Shown piece by piece: positions 1-9,060 of a stretch of 64,000 bases of DNA (its first letter is position 1; each line of letters starts with the position of its first letter). The notes beneath the pieces were generated by a model. That model was not told the DNA's origin. It did no database searches and was given only the letters and a program-made list of their open reading frames with translations. Source of the DNA: Acetobacter musti (GTDB lineage: Bacteria; Pseudomonadota; Alphaproteobacteria; Acetobacterales; Acetobacteraceae); contig NZ_WOTB01000002.1 in NCBI RefSeq assembly GCF_011516835.1, forward strand, positions 62,001 through 126,000, written 5' to 3'. A program made the translations under genes and the position numbers.

Positions 1-305
1 TGAACGCGTTTCTGCCGCGGATGATGCGTCGGAGGCGGGCGCGTCTCGGATATTATGCCCAGATGGAGAACCTTCGGGCTGCGGCGGACGCACCATCCGA
101 TCTGGAGGCCAGCGTTGCCGGCTCATTTTCCGTGCATGGACATTTTGATCAGGAAACGCGGAAGGCAACGTCTCTGACGCCAGTGTTTCTCTGTGCGCCG
201 CTTCCGGGATTTGTGAAATGGATTGCCGGTGGTGTTGCCGGGCTGGGGCTGGCCGGGTTTATGTTACGCAAAGGCGTGGGAAAGCGGGAACGTCAGGACT
301 CCTGA
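1..305 (+). CDS. C-terminal part of an unrecognised protein (5' end outside window)
   Basis: The frame is open from the window edge to a TGA at 303-305, so this is probably the 3' end of a longer gene; an internal ATG at 21 is not preceded by a clear ribosome binding site. The visible 100 or so residues start with an arginine-rich stretch (MMRRRRARLGYY), then a polar region, and end with one hydrophobic segment (FVKWIAGGVAGLGLAGFML) followed by a basic tail. This suggests a C-terminal membrane anchor with the tail in the cytoplasm. I do not recognise the family. It lies on the same strand as the antiporter gene that follows after about 120 bases. Confidence 0.45.
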   Translation, partial: NAFLPRMMRRRRARLGYYAQMENLRAAADAPSDLEASVAGSFSVHGHFDQETRKATSLTPVFLCAPLPGFVKWIAGGVAGLGLAGFMLRKGVGKRERQDS

Positions 306-422
306 AGCGTTGACTGAAGGCGGAATCCGGAAGCAGCGCCGGCTCCGGTGCTGCTCCGGACCGCCTGGCGTTTCGGCGGACTGAACAGCAGTGCGCGGCT
401 GATGTGAAAGGGCCCGGAAACC

Positions 423-1658
423 ATGACGAATCTTGGTATTCTAGGCTTTCTTTTCACATTATCGACATTGTTCGCCCTTTTGAATTACTGGACATTGCGA
501 CTGCCGATTACCATCGGCGTGATGGTCATGGCGTTGCTGTTCTCGCTTGTTCTCCTGGTGGCCGGGCCTTTCATTCCCGTTTATGACGTGCATGCGATCA
601 TGCGCTCGGTGCTCGGGACAGTCGATCTGCCAAAAAGTCTGCTTGATGGCGCGCTTTCAATGCTCCTCTTTGCCGGAGCGATGCAGGTTGATCTGAAAAT
701 GATGCTGGCACGCGGGGTGCCGGTCGTGGTCCTGGCTCTGGCGGGAACGATCCTCGCGGTACTGATTCTTGCGGTGACGGCCTGGGTAGCGCTGCCCTTC
801 GTCGGTGTTCCGGTGCCGTTTTCCTGGTGTGTCATTCTCGGGGCCATTCTCGCGCCGACTGATCCGGTTTCCGTGGTGGGAATGCTGAGACGGGCGGGAC
901 TGCCTGCCCCGTTGCAGGCAGTATTCGCTGGAGAAAGCCTGTTCAATGACGGAATCGGGATTGTCGTGTTCGGTGCGACGATCGGACTGGCGACCGGTGA
1001 TGCCTCTCATGTGACGACCCAGGAGGTGATCGAGCGGTTTCTGCTTGAGGCATGCGGCGGTGCGGCCCTGGGCGCGCTGACCGGGGTGGTGACACTCTCT
1101 CTCGTGCGCAGGGTACATGACCACGACATTGATCTGCTGGCATCGCTGGCGCTGGCGACCGGAACATACAGTCTGGCGCATGCACTGCACATGTCAGGAC
1201 CGATCGCTGTCGTTGTGGCCGGGATGAGTATGGCCACGGAACTGGGACAGCGGTCGATACGTGATGCATCGCGGGCAGCGCTGCGCGGGTTCTGGTCCAT
1301 GACGGACGAGGCACTGAACGTTCTGCTGTTTCTGCTGATCGGGCTGGAAATCGTGGAAGTGTCGCCCGGGCTGGGAGTCGTTGCCGGAATGCTGACCGTG
1401 ATTGTGCTGTCGCTGGTGGCGCGGGGGCTGAGTGTAATGCTGGCGGTATTGCCGCTGGACCTGCGGCGGGACCGGCGGGCCGTGGCTGTATTGATCTGGG
1501 GCGGACTGCGCGGCGGTATTTCGGTGGCACTGGCCCTCGGACTGCCTGCCGGAGCGTTGCGGGATACGCTGCTGCCGCTCTGCTACGGCGTGGTCGTGTT
1601 CACCATCGTGGTGCAGGGACTGACGATGGAACGGGTGGCAAAACGACTTTATTCATAA
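423..1658 (+). CDS. Na+/H+ (cation:proton) antiporter, NhaP/CPA1 type
   Basis: A 411-residue, highly hydrophobic protein with about 12 membrane segments, the usual size for compact CPA1 antiporters. It probably exchanges Na+ or K+ for protons across the inner membrane and helps with pH and salt balance. Family signatures are visible: APTDPVSVV near residues 144-152 and ESLFNDGIGIVVFG at 171-184, where the Asn-Asp pair is the ion-binding pair of electroneutral exchangers. A late basic-glycine segment (RRDRRAVAVLIWGGLRGG) is also typical. Start ATG 423 fits the hydrophobic N-terminus. The ion cannot be told from sequence alone. Confidence 0.88.
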   Translation: MTNLGILGFLFTLSTLFALLNYWTLRLPITIGVMVMALLFSLVLLVAGPFIPVYDVHAIMRSVLGTVDLPKSLLDGALSMLLFAGAMQVDLKMMLARGVPVVVLALAGTILAVLILAVTAWVALPFVGVPVPFSWCVILGAILAPTDPVSVVGMLRRAGLPAPLQAVFAGESLFNDGIGIVVFGATIGLATGDASHVTTQEVIERFLLEACGGAALGALTGVVTLSLVRRVHDHDIDLLASLALATGTYSLAHALHMSGPIAVVVAGMSMATELGQRSIRDASRAALRGFWSMTDEALNVLLFLLIGLEIVEVSPGLGVVAGMLTVIVLSLVARGLSVMLAVLPLDLRRDRRAVAVLIWGGLRGGISVALALGLPAGALRDTLLPLCYGVVVFTIVVQGLTMERVAKRLYS

Positions 1659-1761
1659 ACCATCCGGAACTGAACGCTTCCGCCAGAGACACACGGCATT
1701 ATGTCTGTCCGTTCACCTGTCCTGGTGTGGTGCTCTTCCGGCAAAGCGTCCTGGCGTGCTG

Positions 1762-2172
1762 TCAGTTCGCCGGGCCAGATGTGTTCCGGGTGTGTTCGTT
1801 GAGTTTGCGGTGCAGTTCGAGGCCCTGAATCAGCCGGGTTGAATCGGCCGGAGTCAGCATGAGACCGACCGGTCCCCAGGCCGGATGCTGGAAAGCGAGA
1901 ACGGAGCCCTGGGCGTCCCGGTCGAGCTGGAGAGCCCAGTTGGTACGGCGGACCGGCGAGACATTGACGCCTTCGATGGGCGGTGGAGGAGCGGATGCGA
2001 CCATACCGGCCCGGACGGCGCCCAGAGCGCTGATGAGGCTTGTGATATCGGAGAGAGACATCTCCAGCGAGATGTTTTTCCGCCCCGATGTCAGTGTGAG
2101 CGTCGCATGGCTTCTGTCTTCGGAGGGCTCAATGTGAACGTGAGGCTCTGTCGTTTTCTGGCTTTTGGCCAT
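1762..2172 (-). CDS. conserved hypothetical protein, 136 aa
   Basis: I chose the ATG at 2172 (MAKSQKTTEP) because residues upstream of it look non-protein-like. The product is small, soluble and mixed alpha/beta, with an early strand-rich stretch (HATLTLTSGRKNISLEM), a proline run (SAPPPPIEGV) near residue 62 and a C-terminal helix. No signal peptide, membrane segment or catalytic motif is seen. It follows ispE on the same strand after about 157 bases and could be co-transcribed. I do not recognise the family and infer no function. Confidence 0.6.
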   Translation of the reverse strand: MAKSQKTTEPHVHIEPSEDRSHATLTLTSGRKNISLEMSLSDITSLISALGAVRAGMVASAPPPPIEGVNVSPVRRTNWALQLDRDAQGSVLAFQHPAWGPVGLMLTPADSTRLIQGLELHRKLNEHTRNTSGPAN

Positions 2173-2329
2173 GAAATTACCATTCTCATTTGAGGCACCG
2201 TTTATAACACGGCATCTCACGCATCAGGGGACGCCATTCTCATGGCGTATGCCTCAGCATGCAGGAAATTAGCGAAATGTGCCAGTTTGCCGGATGTGCG
2301 CCGGGATTTTTGTTACAAAAGGATCGCAG

Positions 2330-3202
2330 TCAGAAGGAGAGAGAGCCGGCATGGATCCACCAGCTTTCGGCTGCGGGATTGCTGCCGAGCCTGTCCTTTG
2401 CAGCACGTGCGGCTTCAGCAGAGACGAACAGACCGAAGCAGGTCGCGCCGGAGCCGCTCATGCGGGAGAGCAGACATCCGGGCAGAGCTGCGATGGTTGT
2501 GAGAACCGTTCTGATGGCGGGGCAGATTTCGCAGGCCGGAGCTTCGAGATCATTCGTCAGGTGACTGAGGTCAGTGGCCATGGCCCGCGCGTCCGGCCAG
2601 GCAGCAGGAAAGGTGGCGGCGGACGAAAATGTGCTGGTGCGGGCTCTGAAAACTGCCGGAGTAGAAACGGGTTCTCCGCAGTTGATAAGGATCATTCCGC
2701 ACTGCGGCAGGATCGGGGCCGGGGCGAGCTGTTCGCCGATCCCACCCATAAGAGCAGGTTTCTGTGCCAGGCAGACGGGAACATCCGCTCCGAGACGGGT
2801 GGCGATGCTGTGGAGGCGTTCCGTTGGTGTATTAAGTTCCCAGGCGCGATCAAGCAGACGAAGCGTCGCCGCAGCGTCCGCTGACCCACCGCCAATGCCG
2901 GATGCGACAGGCAGGTTTTTCTCCAGAATGAGGCGCCCGGTCTGTTCGACGTCGCGTCCGTCGGCAAGGAGACGGGCGGCACGCATGACGAGGTTGTCAT
3001 CACTGGCCTCGCCGGCGAGTGTCTGACCGAAGCGACCGGTGAGTTCAAGTGAAAGAGGAGAGCCGGAGGGGACGTAGCTCAGCGTATCGGCGGCATCCGG
3101 AAATACAACGAGGCTGTCGAGGATGTGGTATCCGTCGGCGCGCCTGCCTGTTACATGCAGGGTGAGATTGATCTTGGCGTGTGCGGTTTCGCTGAGGCTC
3201 AC
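2330..3202 (-). CDS. ispE: 4-diphosphocytidyl-2-C-methyl-D-erythritol kinase
   Basis: A 290-residue GHMP-family kinase of the non-mevalonate (MEP) isoprenoid pathway; it phosphorylates CDP-methylerythritol on the 2-hydroxyl using ATP in the cytoplasm. Visible signatures: the N-terminal AKINLTLHV with the conserved Lys10, the glycine-rich ATP loop LPVASGIGGGSADAA at 98-112, the catalytic Asp140 in GADVPVCL, and a C-terminal GHMP motif (SRMSGSGATCFGLF). Length is normal for IspE. It is divergent from the LysE-type gene, whose start lies about 140 bases away. Isoprenoids made here feed ubiquinone and undecaprenyl phosphate. Confidence 0.95.
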   Translation of the reverse strand: MSLSETAHAKINLTLHVTGRRADGYHILDSLVVFPDAADTLSYVPSGSPLSLELTGRFGQTLAGEASDDNLVMRAARLLADGRDVEQTGRLILEKNLPVASGIGGGSADAAATLRLLDRAWELNTPTERLHSIATRLGADVPVCLAQKPALMGGIGEQLAPAPILPQCGMILINCGEPVSTPAVFRARTSTFSSAATFPAAWPDARAMATDLSHLTNDLEAPACEICPAIRTVLTTIAALPGCLLSRMSGSGATCFGLFVSAEAARAAKDRLGSNPAAESWWIHAGSLSF

Positions 3203-3341
3203 GATGCGTTCCGATCTGCTGTTCTGCCCGGCCCGGTCTGGGGCAGCGGGGTCTTAGCGCAGAACAGGTGCCGGGACCAAGAAACGGAGCTGTGCCAGCC
3301 GGGGCAAGACAGGGTCCCTGCCGGACTGCATGGAGCGTGTG

Positions 3342-3977
3342 ATGAGTCTGACGACGTGGTGGCTGTTCCTTTCGACCGTATTTGTGCTGTGTGCGGTTCC
3401 CGGACCGAACATGCTGCACATCATGGCCCGAAGTGTGGAACTCGGGGTAAAGCGGTCGGTGATCGCAATGCTGGGCTGTCTGTCGGCAATGGGGGTCGTC
3501 CTGCTGGCGTCGGCGATCGGGCTCACCGCGTTTTTGCTGGCAGTTCCTGCGGCGTTTGAGATCCTGCCTTATGGCGGCGCGGCGTATCTGATTTATCTTG
3601 GCGTAAAGGCATGGCGGGCAGAAGTCGCACCGGTGGATGTCGGGACGGATACGCTGGCGCCATCTTTCTCCGTTGCCACGCTGTATCGGGGCGGCTTCGC
3701 TGTGGGGATCAGTAATCCGAAACTGCTTCTGTTCGCGGCTGCCTTTCTGCCTCAGTTCGTGAATCCGGCCCGACCACATGGCCCGCAGTTTGCCATACTG
3801 ATTGTGACGTTCATGCTGGCAGAGATGTTCTGGTATGGCGTGTACGCGTTCGGAGGACGGTCGCTGTCACGGTTTCTGGTGCGGCCAAAGATGAAACGGC
3901 TGTTCAACCGGGTGACAGGCGGAATTTTCGTCGGGTTCGGCATACTTTTGCTGAGGGTCCGGGTAGCGGGCGAGTAA
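3342..3977 (+). CDS. LysE/RhtB-family amino acid exporter
   Basis: A 211-residue inner-membrane protein with about six hydrophobic segments. The N-terminal signature CAVPGPNMLHIMARS and the following GVKRSVIAMLGCL are characteristic of LysE/RhtB translocators, which export amino acids or related small metabolites using the proton gradient. I prefer ATG 3342 because a GGAG box lies about six bases upstream; an in-frame ATG at 3330 would add four residues. A basic patch (RPKMKRLFNRV) precedes the last membrane segment. The substrate cannot be assigned from sequence. Confidence 0.85.
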   Translation: MSLTTWWLFLSTVFVLCAVPGPNMLHIMARSVELGVKRSVIAMLGCLSAMGVVLLASAIGLTAFLLAVPAAFEILPYGGAAYLIYLGVKAWRAEVAPVDVGTDTLAPSFSVATLYRGGFAVGISNPKLLLFAAAFLPQFVNPARPHGPQFAILIVTFMLAEMFWYGVYAFGGRSLSRFLVRPKMKRLFNRVTGGIFVGFGILLLRVRVAGE

Positions 3978-4034
3978 AACTGAAATCAGAGCGGTGCCTG
4001 TGACCGGCCGCTTTGCACGAAGACATCGGAAAAC

Positions 4035-4055
4035 TATTGCTAATGGGTAGCAATA
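4035..4055. repeat. inverted repeat between convergent genes
   Basis: TATTGCTA and TAGCAATA form a perfect 8-base stem around ATGGG, in AT-rich sequence downstream of the LysE-type gene. A second perfect 7-base stem (GAAGAGC / GCTCTTC) sits at 4076-4097. Neither has a T-run on the plus strand, so they may be weak terminators, an operator or mRNA-end structures. Confidence 0.35.
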
Positions 4056-4115
4056 TTGTTGCCGCGCATAAGGATGAAGAGCTCATTGGGGCTCTTCCGG
4101 CGCAGGCAGACAGAC

Positions 4116-4157
4116 AATAAAAATGAAGCAGCGCGGCACTGCCAGCGCCGCTTCATT
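4116..4157 (-). terminator. intrinsic terminator of the DUF885 gene
   Basis: Read on the minus strand, AATGAAGC pairs with GCTTCATT around a GC-rich inner stem, and the hairpin is followed directly by TTTTATTG. It starts 13 bases after the stop codon of the DUF885 gene, which is where an intrinsic terminator is expected. Confidence 0.75.
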
Positions 4158-4169
4158 CCGGTCTGATAT

Positions 4170-5876
4170 TCAGAGCATAGGCGCGTCTTTTCCGGTCAGC
4201 TCACGACGGATGATTTTCATGGGGACAAGGCCCGCTTCGAGCAGGGCATCATGGAATTTCTCAAGTGAGAAGTCTTTTCCCTGTGTTTTCTGCATGTCTC
4301 CACGCAGATGCAGGATCATGAGTTTGCCGAGCAGATAGGAATAGTAACCGGGATCGGCTGTGCCGCGCCGGGCTTCCTTGTAGGCCATAACGGAAGACTG
4401 GAAGCACTCATGCTGCATCATCTTTGTGGCGTCATCGAGAGTCATTCCCTGGGTGTGCATGCCGAAGGAAGCGAGGAAGCGGCAGTCGCGCAGCAGCGCA
4501 TCCTGCAACTGGGCGAGATGCAGACGGGCATCTCCGGCATGAAAACCCTGCTCGATCATCATCTGTTCAGTGTAATGCGCCCAGCCTTCGGTGGTGGCGT
4601 AGGATGCGCCGGCTTTACGGGTGAGGGACCATTCCGGGTTCGCGCGGAGATAAAGACCCTGGACGAAGTGGCCCGGCATGGCTTCATGCACGGTGATGTT
4701 GAGCATGGAAGCCGTATTGTCGTCTTCAAGCGATTCCTCAGCCTTTGCCGGACTGAGTTTCGGGTCGATCGGAGTGACGTAATAGAATGAGGTTGTGGCC
4801 TTTGTCTCAAACGGCCCGGGCCAGTCGGTCGCCGCTGTGATCAGGGAGCGTTCGAAGCCGGGTGTGTCAGTGACGTCCGGCAGGCTTGTGTCGGGCAGCG
4901 TGACGATGGCGTGAGACTGAACGAATGTCTGCGCGTCAGTGAGCTGGTTGCGGACGAGCTGATTCAGGGCATCGGCGGCGACATGGTCCTTACGGACCGT
5001 TTCAAGTGCCTGATCGGGATGGGTGGGATCGACGACGCGGGCGGTTTCGCTGAAGGCGGCCTGGTCCTGCCTGAGCTGTTTTCTTCCGGCTTCAATGATT
5101 GTCTCCAGAGGCTCATCGACAAGGTCGGCGGCGAGCATGGCGCGGATGGTATCCGGACCGAGAACGAACGTGCCGGAGGGTCTGATGGCGCCGAGAGCGG
5201 TCCGGAACGTTTCCAGCGCCCGCAATGTGGTTTGCGTGGTGGCTTTAAGCTGGTTCTGAAGCCGGCTGTCCTTCACCTCCGCAAAGGCCGCCGGGACATT
5301 GTCACGGACGAAACTGATGGCGCCGTCGAGATCTTCCTTCGAGATTTCAATGAAGATGGATGGAACCTGCTGCAGCTGTTTTTCGCCTGTCGCCAGCATG
5401 GCGGGAATCTGCTTCTCGCGGGCGATAACGTTTTTCATGCGGACCGGAAGCGGAGCAAAATCCCGGTCGATAAGGCTGTAGAGGGCATTGGTGGCGAGGC
5501 TGATATAGGTGTCCGGATTGTGCCGGAAAGACTGGACACGCTCGTTTTCGATGAGCTCCCTGTCAATGTCCGCGATGAGGATATCGCGGTCGTTCTGCCT
5601 GCGTGGCGGGAGAGACGAGACGTTCAGTGCTGTCAGGGCATCGCGTTCACGGTGCAGCCGGGAAGTCTGTGCGCTGACGGTCCTGGCTGACAGGTCGTCA
5701 AGCCGGTCGTCGGCCATATGGAGGCCGAGCATTGTGGCGCTGACGGGGCTGGCGGCCCACTCAGCATCGAAATGGGATTTTTCAAGCGAGTCCAGTGAAG
5801 GAGCTGCGTGAGCGGCCGTCGTCGCAAGGGCTGTGGCGAAAACGAGGAGGAGATGTCGGGGACTGCGATATTTCAT
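4170..5876 (-). CDS. DUF885-family secreted zinc peptidase-like protein
   Basis: A 568-residue protein from ATG 5876 (MKYRSPRHLLLVFATA), chosen because it opens a clean Sec signal peptide with a probable cleavage after AHA near residue 24. The mature part is an all-helical DUF885 protein. The family zinc-binding motif HEAMPGH is at 397-403 and a downstream glutamate lies in EGWAHY near 430, as in gluzincin-type peptidases. It is expected to act in the periplasm, probably on peptides; the true substrate is unknown. It follows the broken LigD-type gene by 47 bases on the same strand and has its own terminator. Confidence 0.87.
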   Translation of the reverse strand: MKYRSPRHLLLVFATALATTAAHAAPSLDSLEKSHFDAEWAASPVSATMLGLHMADDRLDDLSARTVSAQTSRLHRERDALTALNVSSLPPRRQNDRDILIADIDRELIENERVQSFRHNPDTYISLATNALYSLIDRDFAPLPVRMKNVIAREKQIPAMLATGEKQLQQVPSIFIEISKEDLDGAISFVRDNVPAAFAEVKDSRLQNQLKATTQTTLRALETFRTALGAIRPSGTFVLGPDTIRAMLAADLVDEPLETIIEAGRKQLRQDQAAFSETARVVDPTHPDQALETVRKDHVAADALNQLVRNQLTDAQTFVQSHAIVTLPDTSLPDVTDTPGFERSLITAATDWPGPFETKATTSFYYVTPIDPKLSPAKAEESLEDDNTASMLNITVHEAMPGHFVQGLYLRANPEWSLTRKAGASYATTEGWAHYTEQMMIEQGFHAGDARLHLAQLQDALLRDCRFLASFGMHTQGMTLDDATKMMQHECFQSSVMAYKEARRGTADPGYYSYLLGKLMILHLRGDMQKTQGKDFSLEKFHDALLEAGLVPMKIIRRELTGKDAPML

Positions 5877-5923
5877 GTCGCCGACGATATGATGGACATG
5901 GAGGGGTGAAAAGAGGGCTTCTG

Positions 5924-6769
5924 TCAGGAGATGTTCTGCGTGATATCGTTGTAACCGGCCCAGGGAGCAGGTTGTGCTTTCACCCGTGCCGGCACGCTGC
6001 GCAGCGTCCACATCTGTGGATCGAGACCGGGGTTTACTTCCTCCCATGTCAGCGGTGTTGCGACCGTGGCACCGGGGCGGGCGCGGGGCGACCAGGTGGC
6101 GATCGCCGTTGCGCCGGGACCGTTGCGCAGCTAGTCGAGAAAGATATGGTCGCGCCGGGCTTCCCTGCGTGGTGTGGCGACGAAAAGTGCCGGATAAGAT
6201 TGTGTCAGTGTGGTGGCCGTTTCATGTGCGAACTCCCGCACGCTGTCCCAGCCGGCACCGCCGGAAAGCGGAGCCACGACATGCAGTCCGTCTCCCCCTG
6301 TTGTCCGGCAGAAGGAGGTGAGACCATAACGGGTCAGATGATCGCGCACGAGATGCGCCGCTTCGGTGACTTTGAAAAAAGGCAGCCCATCGCCGGGATC
6401 GAGGTCGAGCACCAGACGATCGGGATGCTCGGGATCGTGTTCCGTGGCCTGCCACGCATGAAGTTCGATCGCCGCGATCTGGGCCATGGCCCGCAGACCC
6501 CGGGCGTCATCAATGGCGAGATAGGGCTGACCGAGCAGAGTGCCTGAGCGGACTGCCGCCGGCAGCGCAGCGTGAGCATGTTTCTGAAAGAATCGTGGTC
6601 CATTGATTCCGTTGGGACAGCGCAGAACCGCCAGCGGATGCGCGACGATGCCGGGCAGGGCGACCGGCGCCATCGTCTGCCAGTAAGCGGCAAGATCGGC
6701 TTTCGTGATGCCAGGCCAGAGGCGTTTGTCCGGATGTGTCAGGACGGGTTCCGGATCGGCTGCGCTCAC
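5924..6769 (-). pseudogene. LigD-type primase-polymerase domain gene interrupted by an in-frame TAG
   Basis: Start GTG 6769 is preceded by AGGAG seven bases away. The reading frame encodes a stand-alone LigD polymerase domain: HPDKRLWPG at 12-20, the metal-binding DLDPGDG at 122-128 and TTGGDGLHVVAPL at 156-168. At codon 213 (6131-6133) a TAG stands where the family has Tyr or Trp in the DYLRN/DWSQN motif. The same frame then continues with family-like sequence (LRNGPGATA, ATPLTWEEVNPGLDP) to a natural TGA at 5924-5926. The stop follows the third metal-binding Asp (Asp212) and would remove 68 residues. One substitution (TAC or TAT to TAG) explains it; a sequencing error is the main alternative. 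No ligase or Ku gene is nearby. Confidence 0.85.
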
Positions 6770-6905
6770 GGGAGTTCTCCTGTGCTGTGCAGGCAGTATA
6801 ACGTCAGAGACAGGGAACAGGACAAAGGGGAACGGATAATCCGGCACCGGTGAAAATCTGTGGTTCTCCGCGACACCTGCCTGAAACCGTCCTTTTCCGG
6901 CGTTA

Positions 6906-8762
6906 TTATTTCCCAGGCGTGGCGGGCGTATCGTCCAGCGGTATCGTGCCGGCTTTCGGAGAGGCTTCCGCGAAGGCGAGAGCTTTCCGGAGACGGATGA
7001 GATCATCGGGTTCGGGTTTGAGGCCGAGTGCGACGTTCCACTGGTCGATGGCTTCGGATTTACGGCCGAGATCCCAGTAAGCGACACCGAGATGGTAATT
7101 GACTTCAGGATCGAGCGGGGTCTGCTCGGCAGCCTGTTCGAGGAGTTCGGAACCCTTTTTCAGATTGCCGGTGCGGATGAGGGCCCAGCCGAGACTGTCC
7201 CGGATGGCGCCGTCATCCGGGTCCAGAGAGAGGGCGCGTTCGAGAAGTGTGATGGCGTCCTTTTCATGCATGCCACGCTGAATCCAGCCATAACCAAGGA
7301 AATTCAGAAGCAGAGGTTCGTCCGGAACCATTTTCCGGGCCTCCTGAAGATCGGCTTCGGCTTTTGCCCAGTCACCCGTCCGTTCCCAGGCCGCCGCGCG
7401 TTCGAAGAGAAGCGTCCATTCCAGAGTATGGGCGGCGCGGGCTGCCTCAATAGCATGACTGAATGCCGTGATCGCACCGGGCCAGTCTTTCTGTTCGAAG
7501 AGCAGGGTGCCGAGGGCGCGGGACGGCAGAACCTGTCCGGGCTCATCATGCGCGAGAGCTTCGAGAGTTTTCCGGGCTGCGGCGGTATTGCCGAGCGCAT
7601 CGTCGAGCAGAGCCCGCCGGTACCGGGCGACGCGGATCAGCGGGTCGGCGGGAGAGATACCGCTGAGAACCGTCGCCGCGACGTCCTTATGCCCCAGATC
7701 CTGTTCGATTTCAGCCAGCATCAGGCGACTGATGGCCATCTGCGGATCAAGGGTAAGGGCCATACGGAGCATCATGGCCGAAGCGACATTGATCTGCTGT
7801 GCGCCTTCACCTTCCGGAGCGTGCTGGGCCTGCTGATGCATGAGAAAAGCGACAAGCAGATAGGCATGCGCCAGGCCCTGGACAGCGCTCGTGACCGGCG
7901 GCGTTGTAAGAGCAGCCTGCAGTTCCGGAGCAGCGATGGAGAGGGCAGTGTCGGAACTGGTCATCTGCCGCATCAGATCGCGGGCTTCGGTCTGACGACC
8001 AGACTGCCACAGCCAGTTTCCTCGCGCGCGGGTGAGAAGCAGATCGCGGCCCGGCATCTGATGCCAGGCATCGTCATAAAGGCGTCCGGCAAGCACGGTA
8101 TCACCACTCAGCGAGGCGATAAGCCCGGCATGGACGAGATAAAACGGCATGGCGGGTGAGGCACTGACCGCAGGCTCCGTAAGCAGCCGGACGGCATCCG
8201 TGCCTTTATGCTCTCCGGCAAGGCACCATGCCTGGAGCAGTGGCGCCAGGATGCGTGTAAGGGCGTCATTCGGCATCACCCTGTAAGCGCTGGCGGCTTC
8301 TTCCCAGCGTCCATGCAGGGCGGCATCATTGCCAATGACGAAAGCGGTGAGAACCGTGCGTCCGCCAGGATGCTTCACACTTTCATGTGCGAGGGCGACG
8401 GCATTCGGATCACCGGCCAGAGCACTCTGGGTAAATGCCTGGCGGGCGATTTCCGGATCATGCGGGTTTCTGGTCAGGGCGGAACTGAAGGCCCGTGCGG
8501 CAGTGGCGTAATCGTCCGAGCGGGCGGCAATAAGACCGACGAGAAAATCCGGAGCGTCGACCGGGTCCGGGCTTACCGGAAGCTTTGGTGCGGTCGTAGC
8601 GGCGCTTGCCGGCGTGACGGAGGTACCGCCGCCCGCCGTCGTTTTGCCAGTGACTGCTGCAAGACGGAAAACGGCACCGGCTGAGGCCTGTCCGGAAGGG
8701 ATAAGGGGGCCGCACAAAAGAGAGGTCAGCAGCAGGACGGGCAGGACCGGACGGGATGACAT
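6906..8762 (-). CDS. secreted or periplasmic TPR-repeat protein
   Basis: A 618-residue protein with a Sec signal peptide (MSSRPVLPVLLLTSLLCGPL; cleavage likely around residues 25-30), an Ala/Pro/Thr-rich linker to about residue 70, then helical tetratricopeptide repeats to the end. Clear TPR units near the C-terminus include LLNFLGYGWIQRGMHEKDAI, DSLGWALIRTGNLKKGSELL and NYHLGVAYWDLGRKSEAIDQ. TPR arrays mediate protein contacts; the partner is unknown. From memory, a TPR gene close to ispE is common in alphaproteobacteria, here separated by inserted genes. It ends 137 bases before the LigD-type pseudogene. Confidence 0.8.
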   Translation of the reverse strand: MSSRPVLPVLLLTSLLCGPLIPSGQASAGAVFRLAAVTGKTTAGGGTSVTPASAATTAPKLPVSPDPVDAPDFLVGLIAARSDDYATAARAFSSALTRNPHDPEIARQAFTQSALAGDPNAVALAHESVKHPGGRTVLTAFVIGNDAALHGRWEEAASAYRVMPNDALTRILAPLLQAWCLAGEHKGTDAVRLLTEPAVSASPAMPFYLVHAGLIASLSGDTVLAGRLYDDAWHQMPGRDLLLTRARGNWLWQSGRQTEARDLMRQMTSSDTALSIAAPELQAALTTPPVTSAVQGLAHAYLLVAFLMHQQAQHAPEGEGAQQINVASAMMLRMALTLDPQMAISRLMLAEIEQDLGHKDVAATVLSGISPADPLIRVARYRRALLDDALGNTAAARKTLEALAHDEPGQVLPSRALGTLLFEQKDWPGAITAFSHAIEAARAAHTLEWTLLFERAAAWERTGDWAKAEADLQEARKMVPDEPLLLNFLGYGWIQRGMHEKDAITLLERALSLDPDDGAIRDSLGWALIRTGNLKKGSELLEQAAEQTPLDPEVNYHLGVAYWDLGRKSEAIDQWNVALGLKPEPDDLIRLRKALAFAEASPKAGTIPLDDTPATPGK

Positions 8763-9060
8763 ATATCCTGATTACCCCTGAGAAAGTGCTTGAGCCGGGT
8801 GACGGATGGCGACTCCCCGCTGTGGTCGGCGGGATGCTGCCGTGAATCCAACAATGTGTGAACGTGTAACCCGCGCGGCGTGATGAGCCAAACGATCGCG
8901 GTCGCCACGTATCGGACACACGGGCACCGTATCAGCGGGTGATGACGATATGGTGTATGGGAGACGGCAGGCGGATCGGTTCGCGCCGGTGACCGGCTGA
9001 TGCTGGTGCCCGGGGGTGATGGTGAACCCGGTCTGAAGCCGGTTCTGGTCCGCAGATGTG

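Noticed and set aside
8815-8845. GC hairpin between the TPR and uracil-DNA glycosylase genes
   Set aside because: The stem is short and imperfect with no T-run, and it lies upstream of both divergent genes, so a terminator is not supported.
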